A DNA stretch of 64,000 bases from Allorhizobium borbori (lineage in GTDB: Bacteria > Pseudomonadota > Alphaproteobacteria > Rhizobiales > Rhizobiaceae), in assembly GCF_014196535.1 (NCBI RefSeq), contig NZ_JACIDU010000017.1, positions 1-64,000 of the forward strand, read 5' to 3'. Under the pieces are notes generated by a model. The model was not told the DNA's origin, did not search any database, and was given only the letters and a program-made list of their open reading frames with translations. The translations under genes and the position numbers were made by a program. Shown in pieces: positions 53,202 through 62,119 of the stretch; the first letter of the stretch is position 1, and each line of letters opens with the position of its first letter.

Positions 53202-54275
53202 TTACTTTTCCAGCACGTTCAGCATGCCCTTGCGCTTGGCGTCGAAATAATAGCCCCGCGCGTAGAGACGGACCGCGTTGTCGTGATTGGTGTCGGCCAC
53301 GAGGTAGGCGCCGCGCAGATATTTGATCGCGTAGCGCAGGTTGGTTTCGGCATCCAGAAGACCGGATGCAGGACCCTGATAGCCCATGGACTTTGCCGTG
53401 GGATAGCTGATCTGCATCAGCCCGAAATAGGGGCCGCGGCGGTTATGCGCCGCCGGATTATAGCGGCTTTCGCGGTGAACGACGCGATGCACCAGCTTTT
53501 CAGGAACACCGTATTCGGCGGAATAACGGGCAATCAGATCATCGATCCGATCGCGGTCGGCACCGGTCGGGTCCATCCGGATGGATGCGCTGTTCGACAG
53601 GGACGAGGCATTGCCGTCGATCGCCGCAAGCGCTGCATTCTGCACGCCGGGCGCGGCGTAACCGAGGGCCGCGACGGGTCGCGGACGCGGAACCGCTGCC
53701 TGAATGGGCGCGGACTGGTCGTTCAGCATCACGCTGGTCGGGATGCCAGCGGCGCTGGCAACGGTGACCGGCGTGCCCGGACGGGCGCCTTTCGTAGCAA
53801 GCGGCGAGGCGGGAATGGTCGAAGCTGCCATGGCCTGTGCCTGTTCGGCGGGAATGCCCGTATTGGGCTGGCCGGGAACGGCGGTGCCTGCCGGAGGCTG
53901 AAGGGCGGCCACGGCCGCACCGGCCTGGGCTGCCTGCGCCTGAGCAAGCGCAATCGGCGAGGGGCGGGGAACGGGAACTGCGCCGGGCACCTGCGCCGGA
54001 TCGACGGCTTCTGCGGCGAGAACCGGATCGACGGCGGGCTGATAGGCGACAGTGACGGGATAGAGCGTTTCGGCGGGTGTGGCGGGAAGCTGGATCATCG
54101 CCACGGCAGCGCCGGGTGCGGCAAGTTGCGGTTGGCCGGAAATCTGACGGGGGGACTTGGAAGAGGAGGATGCCTGCTGACCGGTGGTTTCGCAACCGGT
54201 CAGGATAGCGCAGAAGGACACCATCAATGCCAGGTGAACTTGCGGGCTTTTTCTCTTCGCCGTTTTCCCTGTCAT
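53202..54275 (-). CDS. Lytic transglycosylase lipoprotein (SLT domain)
   Basis: 357 residues with GGAGGTGTC before the ATG. Lipoprotein signal ends LTGC (about residue 28). A long Ala/Pro-rich linker (about residues 30-230) spaces the domain from the membrane. The C-terminal SLT domain has catalytic Glu in HRVVHRESRYNPAA, then GPYFGLMQISYPTAKSMGY and NLRYAIKYLRGAY. It cleaves glycan strands from the outer membrane side. A small hairpin (agacgc/gcgtct) sits at its 3' end, between it and the convergent GGDEF gene. Confidence 0.92.
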   Translation of the reverse strand: MTGKTAKRKSPQVHLALMVSFCAILTGCETTGQQASSSSKSPRQISGQPQLAAPGAAVAMIQLPATPAETLYPVTVAYQPAVDPVLAAEAVDPAQVPGAVPVPRPSPIALAQAQAAQAGAAVAALQPPAGTAVPGQPNTGIPAEQAQAMAASTIPASPLATKGARPGTPVTVASAAGIPTSVMLNDQSAPIQAAVPRPRPVAALGYAAPGVQNAALAAIDGNASSLSNSASIRMDPTGADRDRIDDLIARYSAEYGVPEKLVHRVVHRESRYNPAAHNRRGPYFGLMQISYPTAKSMGYQGPASGLLDAETNLRYAIKYLRGAYLVADTNHDNAVRLYARGYYFDAKRKGMLNVLEK

Positions 54276-54380
54276 GACACCTCCCTTATGCGCCCCCCAT
54301 CTTTTGGGGGAGCTTCGTTCGATGCGCAATTTATTAACTGATTGGCGCGGGCACCGCAAGCTACCCACAAGTTGCAGCGG

Positions 54381-55016
54381 TTAAGCAGCGATTTTTCGGT
54401 ATCCGGCGGTGACCGCGCCCGAGGCCAGCGACACCATTCCACCGCGTACTGCCTTGCGCCGCAGGCTGGTGCGACGATGCATGCGGGCGAGGTAACGATT
54501 GGAAGCGAGTGCCGGATAGAGGGCGAAAAATGCGGCGGGCAACGCCGTCGCGACAATTAGCCACGCAACCTGAGGCTGCCATTCGGCGGTCGGTGCAAGG
54601 AAATACGGCGCAACCGCCGGATAGAAGAACAGCGTGCGCCGTTCGAAGAACGTCTGGGCGAAGACATCGAAAAAGATGCGCGGCAGGCGCCTTACCCTGA
54701 GATTGTCGTTATCCGCGAAAGGGCCGACGACCTCCGGTGCGATGGCGATTGCGAGAATCGCAAAGAACAACAAGAGCCCGCCGATGGCGATCAGGGCGGT
54801 CATGGCTGCCGGCGAAAGCAGATAGGCCCCCAGCGTCAGATGACTTGCTGCAAGCGCTGCCGCGACATGCGCCAGCACGAAGCCCGGCACGGAGAAGAGG
54901 GCCGAAAGCCGGCCCTTTCCCTGTGCATAGGATGCAACGAGAAAAGCCGGACGACCGGGTATGGCCAGCCAGAAAGCCGTTAGGGCCGCGAAGGGGAGCC
55001 AGTGTTCCGTCTGCAT
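54381..55016 (-). CDS. Divergent LysE-family-like membrane protein
   Basis: 211 residues from MQTEHWLPFAALTAFWLAIP. Five hydrophobic segments; IPGRPAFLVASYAQGKGRLS recalls the N-terminal PGPA motif of LysE exporters, and RTLFFYPAVAPYFLAP recalls the NPKAALFF segment. These are degenerate, so amino-acid export is only a guess. It sits 19 bases after the PFK stop on the same strand. Confidence 0.65.
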   Translation of the reverse strand: MQTEHWLPFAALTAFWLAIPGRPAFLVASYAQGKGRLSALFSVPGFVLAHVAAALAASHLTLGAYLLSPAAMTALIAIGGLLLFFAILAIAIAPEVVGPFADNDNLRVRRLPRIFFDVFAQTFFERRTLFFYPAVAPYFLAPTAEWQPQVAWLIVATALPAAFFALYPALASNRYLARMHRRTSLRRKAVRGGMVSLASGAVTAGYRKIAA

Positions 55017-55035
55017 CCGTTTTCCGTTTCGTGTC

Positions 55036-56247
55036 TCAGGCCGGCTTGTAGATCTGGCCGATTGTTGCCATGACCTCGCCAAACCAGGGCTGGTCGATAT
55101 CGAAGTGCTTGCCGCCCTTGATGCGCGGGAATTCGATGGTGCGCAGCTTGCCGTTCTGGTCCTCGTCATGACCGGTCACACCGGAGATATGGTTCAGCGC
55201 GCTTTCGACCGCAAGATCGACCATGGAATGGATAAGCCGCAGGTCATCGGCATTGGCGGGGGCCGAGCGGGCATAGTAGCCGGACTTCTGCACCATGGCG
55301 CGCTCGGCACCGATCAGGGCGGCCATCTGCTTGGAGAACCAGCCGCCGACATTGATCGTGTCGATCTTCACATGGCCGAAGGCGTCGCGCTTCACCGTTT
55401 CGCCGGCGGCTTCGCGCTCGGCGACGATGGCGTCGAGGCAGGCGCCTTCCGACACGAAGAGCGTCACGAAGCCGCTGCGATCCATGATTTCCTTGAGACG
55501 GGCGGCCTCGGATTCCAGATCGAAGGCGATTTCCGGCAGGTAGAGGCCGTCGATGTTCTTCATCTGCGTGTTCATCATGAAGCCGTCGGGATAGTCGTTG
55601 CCACCGGTGCGCTTGATGTAGGCCTGCGCGGTGGCGGCGGTCAGCCAGCCGCAATGGCGGCCCATGACCTCATGCACGACCAGTGTGCGGGGTGCCGCGC
55701 TCTGCTCGTTTGAGACGTTGTCGAAGAAGGCCGCGCCGTACTCCGCGGCGGTCCAGGCGCCGAGGGACTGGCGGATCGGCACGATATCGTTGTCAACCGT
55801 CTTCGGCAGGCCGACCACGGTCAGTTCATAGCCGTTGGCGCCGAGCCAGGCGGCGAGATCGGCGGCGGTGGTGTTGGTGTCGTCACCGCCGATGGTGTGG
55901 AGAATGGTGACGCCGTCCGCAGCCAGCCGCTCGGCAGCCACCTGCAACGGGTTTGCGCCTTCCTTCACCAGCCCGCGCTTGACGCAGTCGGCGGCATTGG
56001 TCAGCTTCACGCGGCTGTTGCCGATGGGCGAGCCGCCGTAGCGATGAAGAAGGTGGGCCTGTTCACGCATCTGCTTGGTGATTTCGATGGAATCGCCGAG
56101 CAGGAGGCCCTGATAACCGGAGCGATAGGCGACAAGCTCGATTTCCGGGGCGATGTCCGTGTAGCGCTCGATCAGTCCGCCCACTGCGGAAGACAGGCAC
56201 GGCGCGAGGCCGCCGGCGGTCAACATTGCAACTTTCTGCTTGGCCAT
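55036..56247 (-). CDS. pfp: 6-phosphofructokinase, pyrophosphate-dependent type
   Basis: 403 residues from MAKQKVAMLTAGGLAPCLSS with AAGGAGG upstream. The donor-site text is GGDDTNTTAADLA (Asp in place of the ATP-type second Gly), and GLPKTVDNDI carries the PPi-type Lys. MGRHCGWLTA and the long insert fit PPi-PFK. It interconverts fructose-6-phosphate and the 1,6-bisphosphate using PPi. The assignment to PPi rests on these two residues. Confidence 0.88.
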   Translation of the reverse strand: MAKQKVAMLTAGGLAPCLSSAVGGLIERYTDIAPEIELVAYRSGYQGLLLGDSIEITKQMREQAHLLHRYGGSPIGNSRVKLTNAADCVKRGLVKEGANPLQVAAERLAADGVTILHTIGGDDTNTTAADLAAWLGANGYELTVVGLPKTVDNDIVPIRQSLGAWTAAEYGAAFFDNVSNEQSAAPRTLVVHEVMGRHCGWLTAATAQAYIKRTGGNDYPDGFMMNTQMKNIDGLYLPEIAFDLESEAARLKEIMDRSGFVTLFVSEGACLDAIVAEREAAGETVKRDAFGHVKIDTINVGGWFSKQMAALIGAERAMVQKSGYYARSAPANADDLRLIHSMVDLAVESALNHISGVTGHDEDQNGKLRTIEFPRIKGGKHFDIDQPWFGEVMATIGQIYKPA

Positions 56248-56514
56248 TTCTTCCCTCCTTGGGCGGTCTTCGCCGCTCATTCATCCTCACCGTGTCGAAG
56301 GGAATGGATGCGACAGGCGTGCGGCGCTGTAAAGGGATAAAATCATGATGAAAGAGGCATTTTGCCACGGCTTCACGGCTTGTTGTCCGGTGGCGCCAAA
56401 AAGACGTTCCCGGCGACAATCGTTCAGGCAATTTCACGAAGCATGAAGAAAGTTTAATGCTGCGGGCGGTGCTTTTTGTTGCTTTTCCGCGACGAATTTG
56501 GTCAATCTGGCAGC

Positions 56515-57258
56515 ATGTTATTTGATCAGGCCCGCGGGCAATTGACGACCTTTCTCGAAAAAGTGCTGAGCGCCGTGGGTGAAACCGCCGGCAGCGTACT
56601 CACTCGCGTCGTCGAGGCGGTGCGGACGGTGTTCGAGGGCGATCCGGAAACGCGGAAGAAGGTGGCATTTTCCGTGGCGATGATTGCATTGTCGGCCAAG
56701 ATCGCCAAGGCGGATGGTGTCGTCAGCCGCGCCGAGGTGGATGCGTTCCGGCAGGTGTTCGAATTTCCCGAGAGTGAAGCGGCGCATGTCGCGCGGCTCT
56801 ATAATCTTGCCAAGCAGGACGTTGCGGGCATCGAGGCCTATGCGACGCAGATGGCGAAGCTGTGCCGGACCTGCACGGGTGGCCCGTGCCAGATGCTCGA
56901 GGATGTGCTGGACGGCCTGTTCCATATCGCCAAGGCCGATGGTCTGATTCATGAAGGCGAAATGCACTATCTGGAGCGGATCGGTGAAATCTTCGGATTC
57001 GATGAAGCCGGCTTCGAGCGCGTCAGGGCGCGGCATGTGCATACCGACGGGGTGAATCCCTATGCGGTGCTTGGCGTTTCGCCTTCCGACGATTTTCCGG
57101 AAATCCGCCGCAAATATCGCAGCCTCGTTTCCGAGCATCACCCCGACCGGCTGATAGCCCGTGGCGTGCCGTCGGAATTCCACGCCGTCGCCCATGAGCG
57201 CATGGCCGCGTTGAACGCGGCCTATGAAGCCATCGAGAAAGAACGCCGCGCCGCATGA
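56515..57258 (+). CDS. DjlA-like protein: TerB domain plus C-terminal J-domain
   Basis: 247 residues. The TerB-like helical domain (about residues 50-170) includes AKIAKADGVVSRAEVDAF and FHIAKADGLIHEGEMHYL, two acidic metal-site repeats. The J-domain is NPYAVLGVSPSDDFPEIRRK then LVSEHHPDRL with HPD. DjlA proteins couple membrane-proximal signals to DnaK; here no clear membrane anchor is present. The stop overlaps the amidase start (ATGA). Confidence 0.88.
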   Translation: MLFDQARGQLTTFLEKVLSAVGETAGSVLTRVVEAVRTVFEGDPETRKKVAFSVAMIALSAKIAKADGVVSRAEVDAFRQVFEFPESEAAHVARLYNLAKQDVAGIEAYATQMAKLCRTCTGGPCQMLEDVLDGLFHIAKADGLIHEGEMHYLERIGEIFGFDEAGFERVRARHVHTDGVNPYAVLGVSPSDDFPEIRRKYRSLVSEHHPDRLIARGVPSEFHAVAHERMAALNAAYEAIEKERRAA

Positions 57259-58022
57259 CGTCCTTCACCGCCGATTATTCCCGCGCCCTCGTGCAGCCGT
57301 CGCCGAACTTTGGCGAGCGCAAGGAGGGACGCGATCCTGACATGATCCTGCTGCACTACACCGGCATGTCCGATGACGAGCAGGCAGTAAGCTGGCTGTG
57401 CAACCCGGAAAGTCAGGTGTCCTGTCACTACTTCATCCATCAGGACGGCCGTGTGCTGCAACTCGTGCCGGAGCGGCTGCGGGCCTGGCATGCGGGCAAG
57501 AGCGCCTGGGGAGGCGAGGAGGACATCAACTCACGCTCCATCGGTATCGAGATTGCCAATGCCGGTCATCCCGCCGGCCTGCCGGATTTCACGGATGCGC
57601 AGATCGAGGCGGTGATCGATCTCTGCAAGGATTGTGCGACGCGCTGGTATATCCCGGCGGAACGCGTGCTTGGCCATTCGGATGTAGCGCCGGTGCGCAA
57701 GGCCGATCCCGGCGAGAATTTCCCGTGGGCGCGTCTGGCCGCGGCCGGTGTCGGCCACTGGGTCGAGCCGACGCCGATCACCGGCGGGCGCTTCTTCCAG
57801 CGCGGCGATGGCGGTCAGCCGGTGGAGGCGCTGCAATCCATGTTGGCCTTTTACGGTTACGGCATCGAGATTACCGGTGACTATTGCGCCAGGACCGAGG
57901 GTGTCGTCGAGGCGTTCCAGCGGCATTTCCGCCCTGAGCGGGTGGATGGGATCGCGGACATGTCGACTATCGACACGCTGCACCGGCTGCTGGTGTCCCA
58001 GCCGCGTCTGGCCGTGGCCTAA
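57255..58022 (+). CDS. N-acetylmuramoyl-L-alanine amidase (AmiD-like, Amidase_2)
   Basis: 255 residues. MILLHYTGM, VSCHYFIHQDG, AWHAGKSAW and ERVLGHSDVAPVRKADPG give the zinc ligands (His, His, Asp region) of the Amidase_2 fold. A C-terminal peptidoglycan-binding domain follows (PVEALQSMLAFYGYGIEITG). No signal peptide is visible, so it may act on recycled anhydro-muropeptides in the cytoplasm, or leave by another route. Translationally coupled to the djlA-like gene. Confidence 0.92.
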   Translation: MTSFTADYSRALVQPSPNFGERKEGRDPDMILLHYTGMSDDEQAVSWLCNPESQVSCHYFIHQDGRVLQLVPERLRAWHAGKSAWGGEEDINSRSIGIEIANAGHPAGLPDFTDAQIEAVIDLCKDCATRWYIPAERVLGHSDVAPVRKADPGENFPWARLAAAGVGHWVEPTPITGGRFFQRGDGGQPVEALQSMLAFYGYGIEITGDYCARTEGVVEAFQRHFRPERVDGIADMSTIDTLHRLLVSQPRLAVA

Positions 58023-58090
58023 GCAGGCTTTTTTCTGGCGGCGAGGCTCGATATACCGGGACGGAATGCAAGGGCAGGGGAACGTCGGGA

Positions 58091-59281
58091 ATGAGCCGTT
58101 TCAAATATATTGTCGTCGGTCGGGGTATGATGGGGGCTGCCGCCGCGCGCCATCTCGCGATGCAGACGGATGGTGTGGCGCTGATCGGGCCGGGTGAACC
58201 GGTTGATGCAGCCAACCATACCGGCGTCTTTGCCAGCCATTACGACGAAGCCCGCATTACCCGCACCATCGACCCCGATCCGGACTGGGCGCTGCTCGCC
58301 AACCGTTCCATTGCCCGCTATGGCGAGATCACCCGCGAGAGCGGCGTGCAGTTCTACCACGAAACCGGCTGTCTTCTCGTCGGTTCGCCGACCGGTTACG
58401 GCGAAGGCTACGCCGACAAGGTGGCCGAGGCGGGGATGAAGGCCGGCGCTGATCCGGTGCGTCTCGATGCTGACGGTCTGGCACAGACATTCCCCTTCTT
58501 CCACTTTCCCGAAGGCTATGACGGCGTGCATGAACGCGCCGGCGCCGGCCATATCAACCCGCGGCGACTGGTGCAGGCGCAGGCCTATCTGGCGGCCCGC
58601 CACGGGGCTGCGATCATTCCCGAAACCGTGTCGGCCATCCGCGAGGAAAACGGCGACGTGAGCGTCCATACCGACGAAGGACAGGTTTACCGGGCCGAGA
58701 AGGTGATCGTTGCGGCGGGTGGCTTCACCATCAATCGCAACCTGTTGCCGAAACCGCTGGCGCTTCAGGTCTTTGCCCGCACGGTCGCCTTCTTAGAACT
58801 GGACGCGGACGAACAGGCGCGCTTTGCGGCCATGCCCTCGCTGATCTTCAAGCCGGAAGAGCAGTCGAAGGAGTTCTATTTCCTGCCGCCCGTGACCTAT
58901 CCGGATGGCAAGACCTATCTGAAGATCGGCGGCGATCCGGACGACTACGCGCTGCCGAGCGAGCCGGAAATCCGCGCATGGTTCCGCAGCGGCGGCCGCG
59001 CCTCGACGCGCGACCATCTGGAAATCGCCATCCGTGCTCTGGTGCCGGGGCTGAAGGCACCCGAACCGACCATGGCAGCCTGCGTTACGTCGTTCACGCC
59101 ATCGGGCTATCCGGCTATCGGTTTTGCGCCGGGCTCCGAGCGGCTTGCCGTGCTTGCGGGCGGCTGCGGCGCAGCGGCGAAAAGCTCGGACGAGATCGGT
59201 CGTCTGGGGGCGTCGCTTCTCCTCGAAGGTCGAATCAACGATCCCGCCTACGCCACGGATTTCGCTCCCGATTTTCTTTGA
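58091..59281 (+). CDS. FAD-dependent oxidoreductase (DAO/sarcosine oxidase-like)
   Basis: 396 residues. The Rossmann motif is YIVVGRGMMGAAAARHLA; then ANHTGVFASHYDEARITRTI as in monomeric sarcosine oxidase-like enzymes, RVIVAAGGF-type text (KVIVAAGGFTIN), and the C-terminal GGCGAAAKSSDEIGRLGASL. The usual covalent-flavin Cys lies in the last segment (GGCGAAAK). It oxidises a secondary or N-methyl amino acid; exact substrate unknown. Confidence 0.88.
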   Translation: MSRFKYIVVGRGMMGAAAARHLAMQTDGVALIGPGEPVDAANHTGVFASHYDEARITRTIDPDPDWALLANRSIARYGEITRESGVQFYHETGCLLVGSPTGYGEGYADKVAEAGMKAGADPVRLDADGLAQTFPFFHFPEGYDGVHERAGAGHINPRRLVQAQAYLAARHGAAIIPETVSAIREENGDVSVHTDEGQVYRAEKVIVAAGGFTINRNLLPKPLALQVFARTVAFLELDADEQARFAAMPSLIFKPEEQSKEFYFLPPVTYPDGKTYLKIGGDPDDYALPSEPEIRAWFRSGGRASTRDHLEIAIRALVPGLKAPEPTMAACVTSFTPSGYPAIGFAPGSERLAVLAGGCGAAAKSSDEIGRLGASLLLEGRINDPAYATDFAPDFL

Positions 59282-59337
59282 GCGGCCGAAGCTGAACATT
59301 TCGGTGGCGTTTGTTCCCGTTCCCGGTTATCACGCGC

Positions 59338-59770
59338 CTGCCAGTCGGCCGGGCAGCCGCGCTTCACCAATGCCGAAAGGCGGTGAGGTGAGGAAAGTCC
59401 GGGCTCCACGGAAACACGGTGCCGGATAACGTCCGGCGGGGGCGACCCCAGGGAAAGTGCCACAGAGAGTAGACCGCGCCGACGTGCCCGCCTGGGGCAC
59501 ATTCGCGGCGTAAGGGTGAAAGGGTGGGGTAAGAGCCCACCGCGGACCCGGCAACGGGGACGGCATGGTAAACCCCACCGGGAGCAAGACCGAATAGGGA
59601 CGACACGGGGCGTGCGCAAGCACGTCACAGGCCTGTTTCCGGGCCCGTTGTCCGGGTGGGTTGCGAGAGGCGACGCGCGAGCGGCGTCCCAGATGAATGG
59701 CTGCCACGTTCCGGCACCCCGCAAGGGGTTCCGGGGCCATACAGAACCCGGCTTACAGGCCGACTGGCAA
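59338..59770 (+). ncRNA. rnpB: RNase P RNA (class A)
   Basis: All hallmark segments are present in order: P1 5' strand gccagtcggcc (59340-59350), GAGGAAAGTCCGGGCTCCAC (about 59388), the GGTGAAAGGGTGGGGTAAGA segment (about 59514), ACAGAACCCGGCTTACAGGC near 59741, and the P1 3' strand ggccgactggc (59758-59768). Length of about 433 bases fits Alphaproteobacteria. It matures tRNA 5' ends. Ends are estimated from P1 pairing. Confidence 0.97.
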
Positions 59771-59796
59771 AAAAATCCCGGGTCATGCCCGGCGAG

Positions 59797-59822
59797 GCCC
59801 GCGCTTCGCGGGCTTTGTTTTT
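59797..59822 (+). terminator. Terminator downstream of rnpB
   Basis: gcccgcg-ctt-cgcgggc, 7-bp stem with a 3-base loop followed by tttgttttt. Confidence 0.88.
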
Positions 59823-59959
59823 CAAGGCATTGGAAAACAATGGTTTTCTTCCCGCTTCATGGGGCCGGGAAGGTGCCCGTGCGCGGGCCATCATAACCAT
59901 TCGTTAAACTTAACAGCTTATAAAGATTTGATCGGGGGCGGTGCGTCGTGCCGTCTCTT

Positions 59960-59993
59960 CCCATTGACGCCCATATTGTCCCATGGTATCCCA
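59960..59993. promoter_or_regulatory. MraZ operator: four CCCA/TGGG repeats at 10-bp spacing
   Basis: CCCA begins at 59960, 59970, 59980 and 59990; on the minus strand this is four TGGGN(5) units in phase with one helical turn. MraZ proteins are known to bind such tandem TGGG repeats and repress the dcw operon. A probable promoter with TATAAAG lies just upstream near 59920. The leader from here to mraZ is about 165 bases. Confidence 0.9.
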
Positions 59994-60157
59994 AATCAAC
60001 ATCACCTACGGGCCATTTGTTGCCCGCTCATTGCAGGAAAAGCGTGAGTACCTTCGGGGGGCTGGCAAGACGTTTTGCGTTTTGCGGCGGGGTGGTGTTT
60101 TGCGTTCGCGGCCGTTGTTTTTTGCTGGCCGCATGAGGGAGACGTCAGTACCGAGTC

Positions 60158-60598
60158 ATGGACCGCTTCCTGTCGCATGCGACCAACCGGATAGATGCCA
60201 AGGGGCGGGTTTCCGTGCCGGCGACCTTCCGTGCTGTGCTCGCAAGCCGGGATATCCGGGAGCTTTACTGTCTCCAGGATTTCATCTTTCCGGCAATCAG
60301 TTGTGGTGGTCCGGACCTTCTGGAGCGCTACGAACGGCAGTTGGCGGGCATGGATCCGTTTTCGCCGGAAGCAAACCGGATGTCGCTGCTCGTTCATGGC
60401 GGCGGCGTCTTCATGAAGCTCGACCCGGAAGGGCGGTTGATGGTGACGGACTTCATCCGCGCCTTCACCGGGATCACCGAAGAAGTGACCTTCGTTGGCC
60501 GGGCGGATCATTTTCAGTTGTGGCAGCCGCAGGCGTTTCACGAGGCGCAGGCGACAGCCAGATCGGAGCGGGGCTTTTCGGGCCCGCGTTCGGGGTAG
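60158..60598 (+). CDS. mraZ: MraZ, transcriptional repressor of the division cluster
   Basis: 146 residues with two SpoVT-AbrB-like MraZ repeats: [20 protein letters not shown] near the start and [20 protein letters not shown] in the second half. It forms rings that bind the TGGG repeats upstream. First gene of the dcw cluster; rsmH follows after 65 bases. Confidence 0.96.
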   Translation: MDRFLSHATNRIDAKGRVSVPATFRAVLASRDIRELYCLQDFIFPAISCGGPDLLERYERQLAGMDPFSPEANRMSLLVHGGGVFMKLDPEGRLMVTDFIRAFTGITEEVTFVGRADHFQLWQPQAFHEAQATARSERGFSGPRSG

Positions 60599-60663
60599 GG
60601 TATCGGCAGGACGCGCTCCGCATCTCGCCGTTGCCTTCAGGCATAGAGCGAAGAGGGATCGGA

Positions 60664-61689
60664 ATGACGTCGAATTCTGGCGAGGACAACTCCCTGGCCG
60701 GTGGCGGACCGGTTCGTCACATTCCGGTCCTTCTCGCTGAAGTTCTTGCGGCGCTGGCGCCCAAGGCAGGCGACACCATTCTTGATGGCACCTTTGGCGC
60801 GGGCGGCTATACCTCCGCCATTCTCGACGCGGGTGCAAACGTCATCGCACTCGACCGTGACCCGACCGCCATTGCCGGCGGGCAGGTGCTGGTCGAGGCA
60901 AGCGGTGGCCGCCTCCAACTCATCCACACCCGCTTTTCGCGTCTCGATGAATACGCGCCGTCCGGTGGGCTCGATGGCGTGGTTCTCGATATCGGCGTTT
61001 CCTCCATGCAGATCGATGAGGCTGAACGCGGCTTCTCCTTCCAGAAAAATGGCCCGCTCGACATGCGTATGTCCGCCGATGGCGTGTCCGCTGCCGATGT
61101 GGTGAACCGGGCGAAGGTGGGCGATCTCATCCGTATCTTCGGGTTTCTCGGTGAAGAGAGCCAGTCGGGCCGCATCGCGCGCGCCATCGAAAAGCGCCGC
61201 GCTGAAGAACCGTTCCGCACGACGCGCGATCTGGCCGGTCTCATCGAGACCGTCACGCCGCGCAAGGCAAAGGACCGTATCCATCCGGCGACGCGCGTTT
61301 TCCAGGCGCTGCGCATCTTCGTCAACGACGAGCTGGGTGAACTGGCCTCGGCGCTGTTTGCCGCCGAGCGCGCGTTGAAGCCCGGCGGGCGGCTGGTGGT
61401 CGTCACCTTTCATTCGCTGGAAGATCGCATCGTCAAGAAGTTCTTCGCGGCCCGCTCCGGCAAGGCGTCTGGCTCGCGGCACATGCCGGCGGCTTTCGCG
61501 CAACCGGCTTATTTCGACATGCTGACCCGTCAGGTGGTGACGGCGGGCGAGGCAGAGGCCGAGGAAAATCCGCGCGCCCGTTCCGCCAAGCTGCGGGCGG
61601 CGCTGCGCACGGCCGAGCCGGCGGGCAAGGCAGACCATTCCATTTTCGATCTGCCGTTACTGGCCGATATCGCACGGCTTGGAGGTTGA
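60664..61689 (+). CDS. rsmH: 16S rRNA m4C1402 methyltransferase RsmH (MraW)
   Basis: 341 residues from [56 protein letters not shown] (SAM site), [20 protein letters not shown] and [16 protein letters not shown] define RsmH. It N4-methylates C1402 in the ribosomal P site. ftsL follows one base after its stop. Confidence 0.96.
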   Translation: MTSNSGEDNSLAGGGPVRHIPVLLAEVLAALAPKAGDTILDGTFGAGGYTSAILDAGANVIALDRDPTAIAGGQVLVEASGGRLQLIHTRFSRLDEYAPSGGLDGVVLDIGVSSMQIDEAERGFSFQKNGPLDMRMSADGVSAADVVNRAKVGDLIRIFGFLGEESQSGRIARAIEKRRAEEPFRTTRDLAGLIETVTPRKAKDRIHPATRVFQALRIFVNDELGELASALFAAERALKPGGRLVVVTFHSLEDRIVKKFFAARSGKASGSRHMPAAFAQPAYFDMLTRQVVTAGEAEAEENPRARSAKLRAALRTAEPAGKADHSIFDLPLLADIARLGG

Positions 61690-61690
61690 T

Positions 61691-62119
61691 ATGTTCAGGG
61701 CTTTCGACCTTCTCCTGATCGCGATGATGGTGGTGGCAGCCACCATTACCTATCAGATCAAGCACCGGGCCGATGAGAAACTGCAGGAAGTGCGGCGTCT
61801 CGAAGCCGAGATCAAGCTGGAGCATGACACGATCGACCTTCTCAAGGCCGACTGGGCGCTGCTCTCCCAGCCGAACCGTCTGCGCAAGCTTGTCGAGTCA
61901 TATAATGGCGAACTGAAGCTTGCGCCGACGCAGCCGACGCAGCTTGCCCGGCCTTCGGAACTGCCGATGTACCGTGCACAGGCCCCGCAGACGGAAGCGT
62001 CCGCCGGCGTGGATGCCACCGGCAACAAGACGGGTTCGGTTTTCGGCACGGTAATTGGCGGCATCGCCATTCCCGCCATTCGGCCCGACACGATGACAAC
62101 TGGATCGGTGAACCGCTGA
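61691..62119 (+). CDS. ftsL: Cell division protein FtsL
   Basis: 142 residues with GGAGG 6 bases before the ATG, inside the rsmH end. One N-terminal membrane helix (FDLLLIAMMVVAATITYQI) is followed by a leucine-zipper-like coiled coil (LQEVRRLEAEIKLEHDTIDLL) and DWALLSQPNRLRKL, typical of FtsL. The 60-residue C-terminal tail is low-complexity. It scaffolds the FtsQLB complex. Its stop overlaps ftsI (TGATG). Confidence 0.92.
   Translation: MFRAFDLLLIAMMVVAATITYQIKHRADEKLQEVRRLEAEIKLEHDTIDLLKADWALLSQPNRLRKLVESYNGELKLAPTQPTQLARPSELPMYRAQAPQTEASAGVDATGNKTGSVFGTVIGGIAIPAIRPDTMTTGSVNR

Noticed and set aside
59248-59740. Protein-coding frames across 59.25-59.74 kb
   Set aside because: The region is RNase P RNA with all conserved segments; the frames are incidental.
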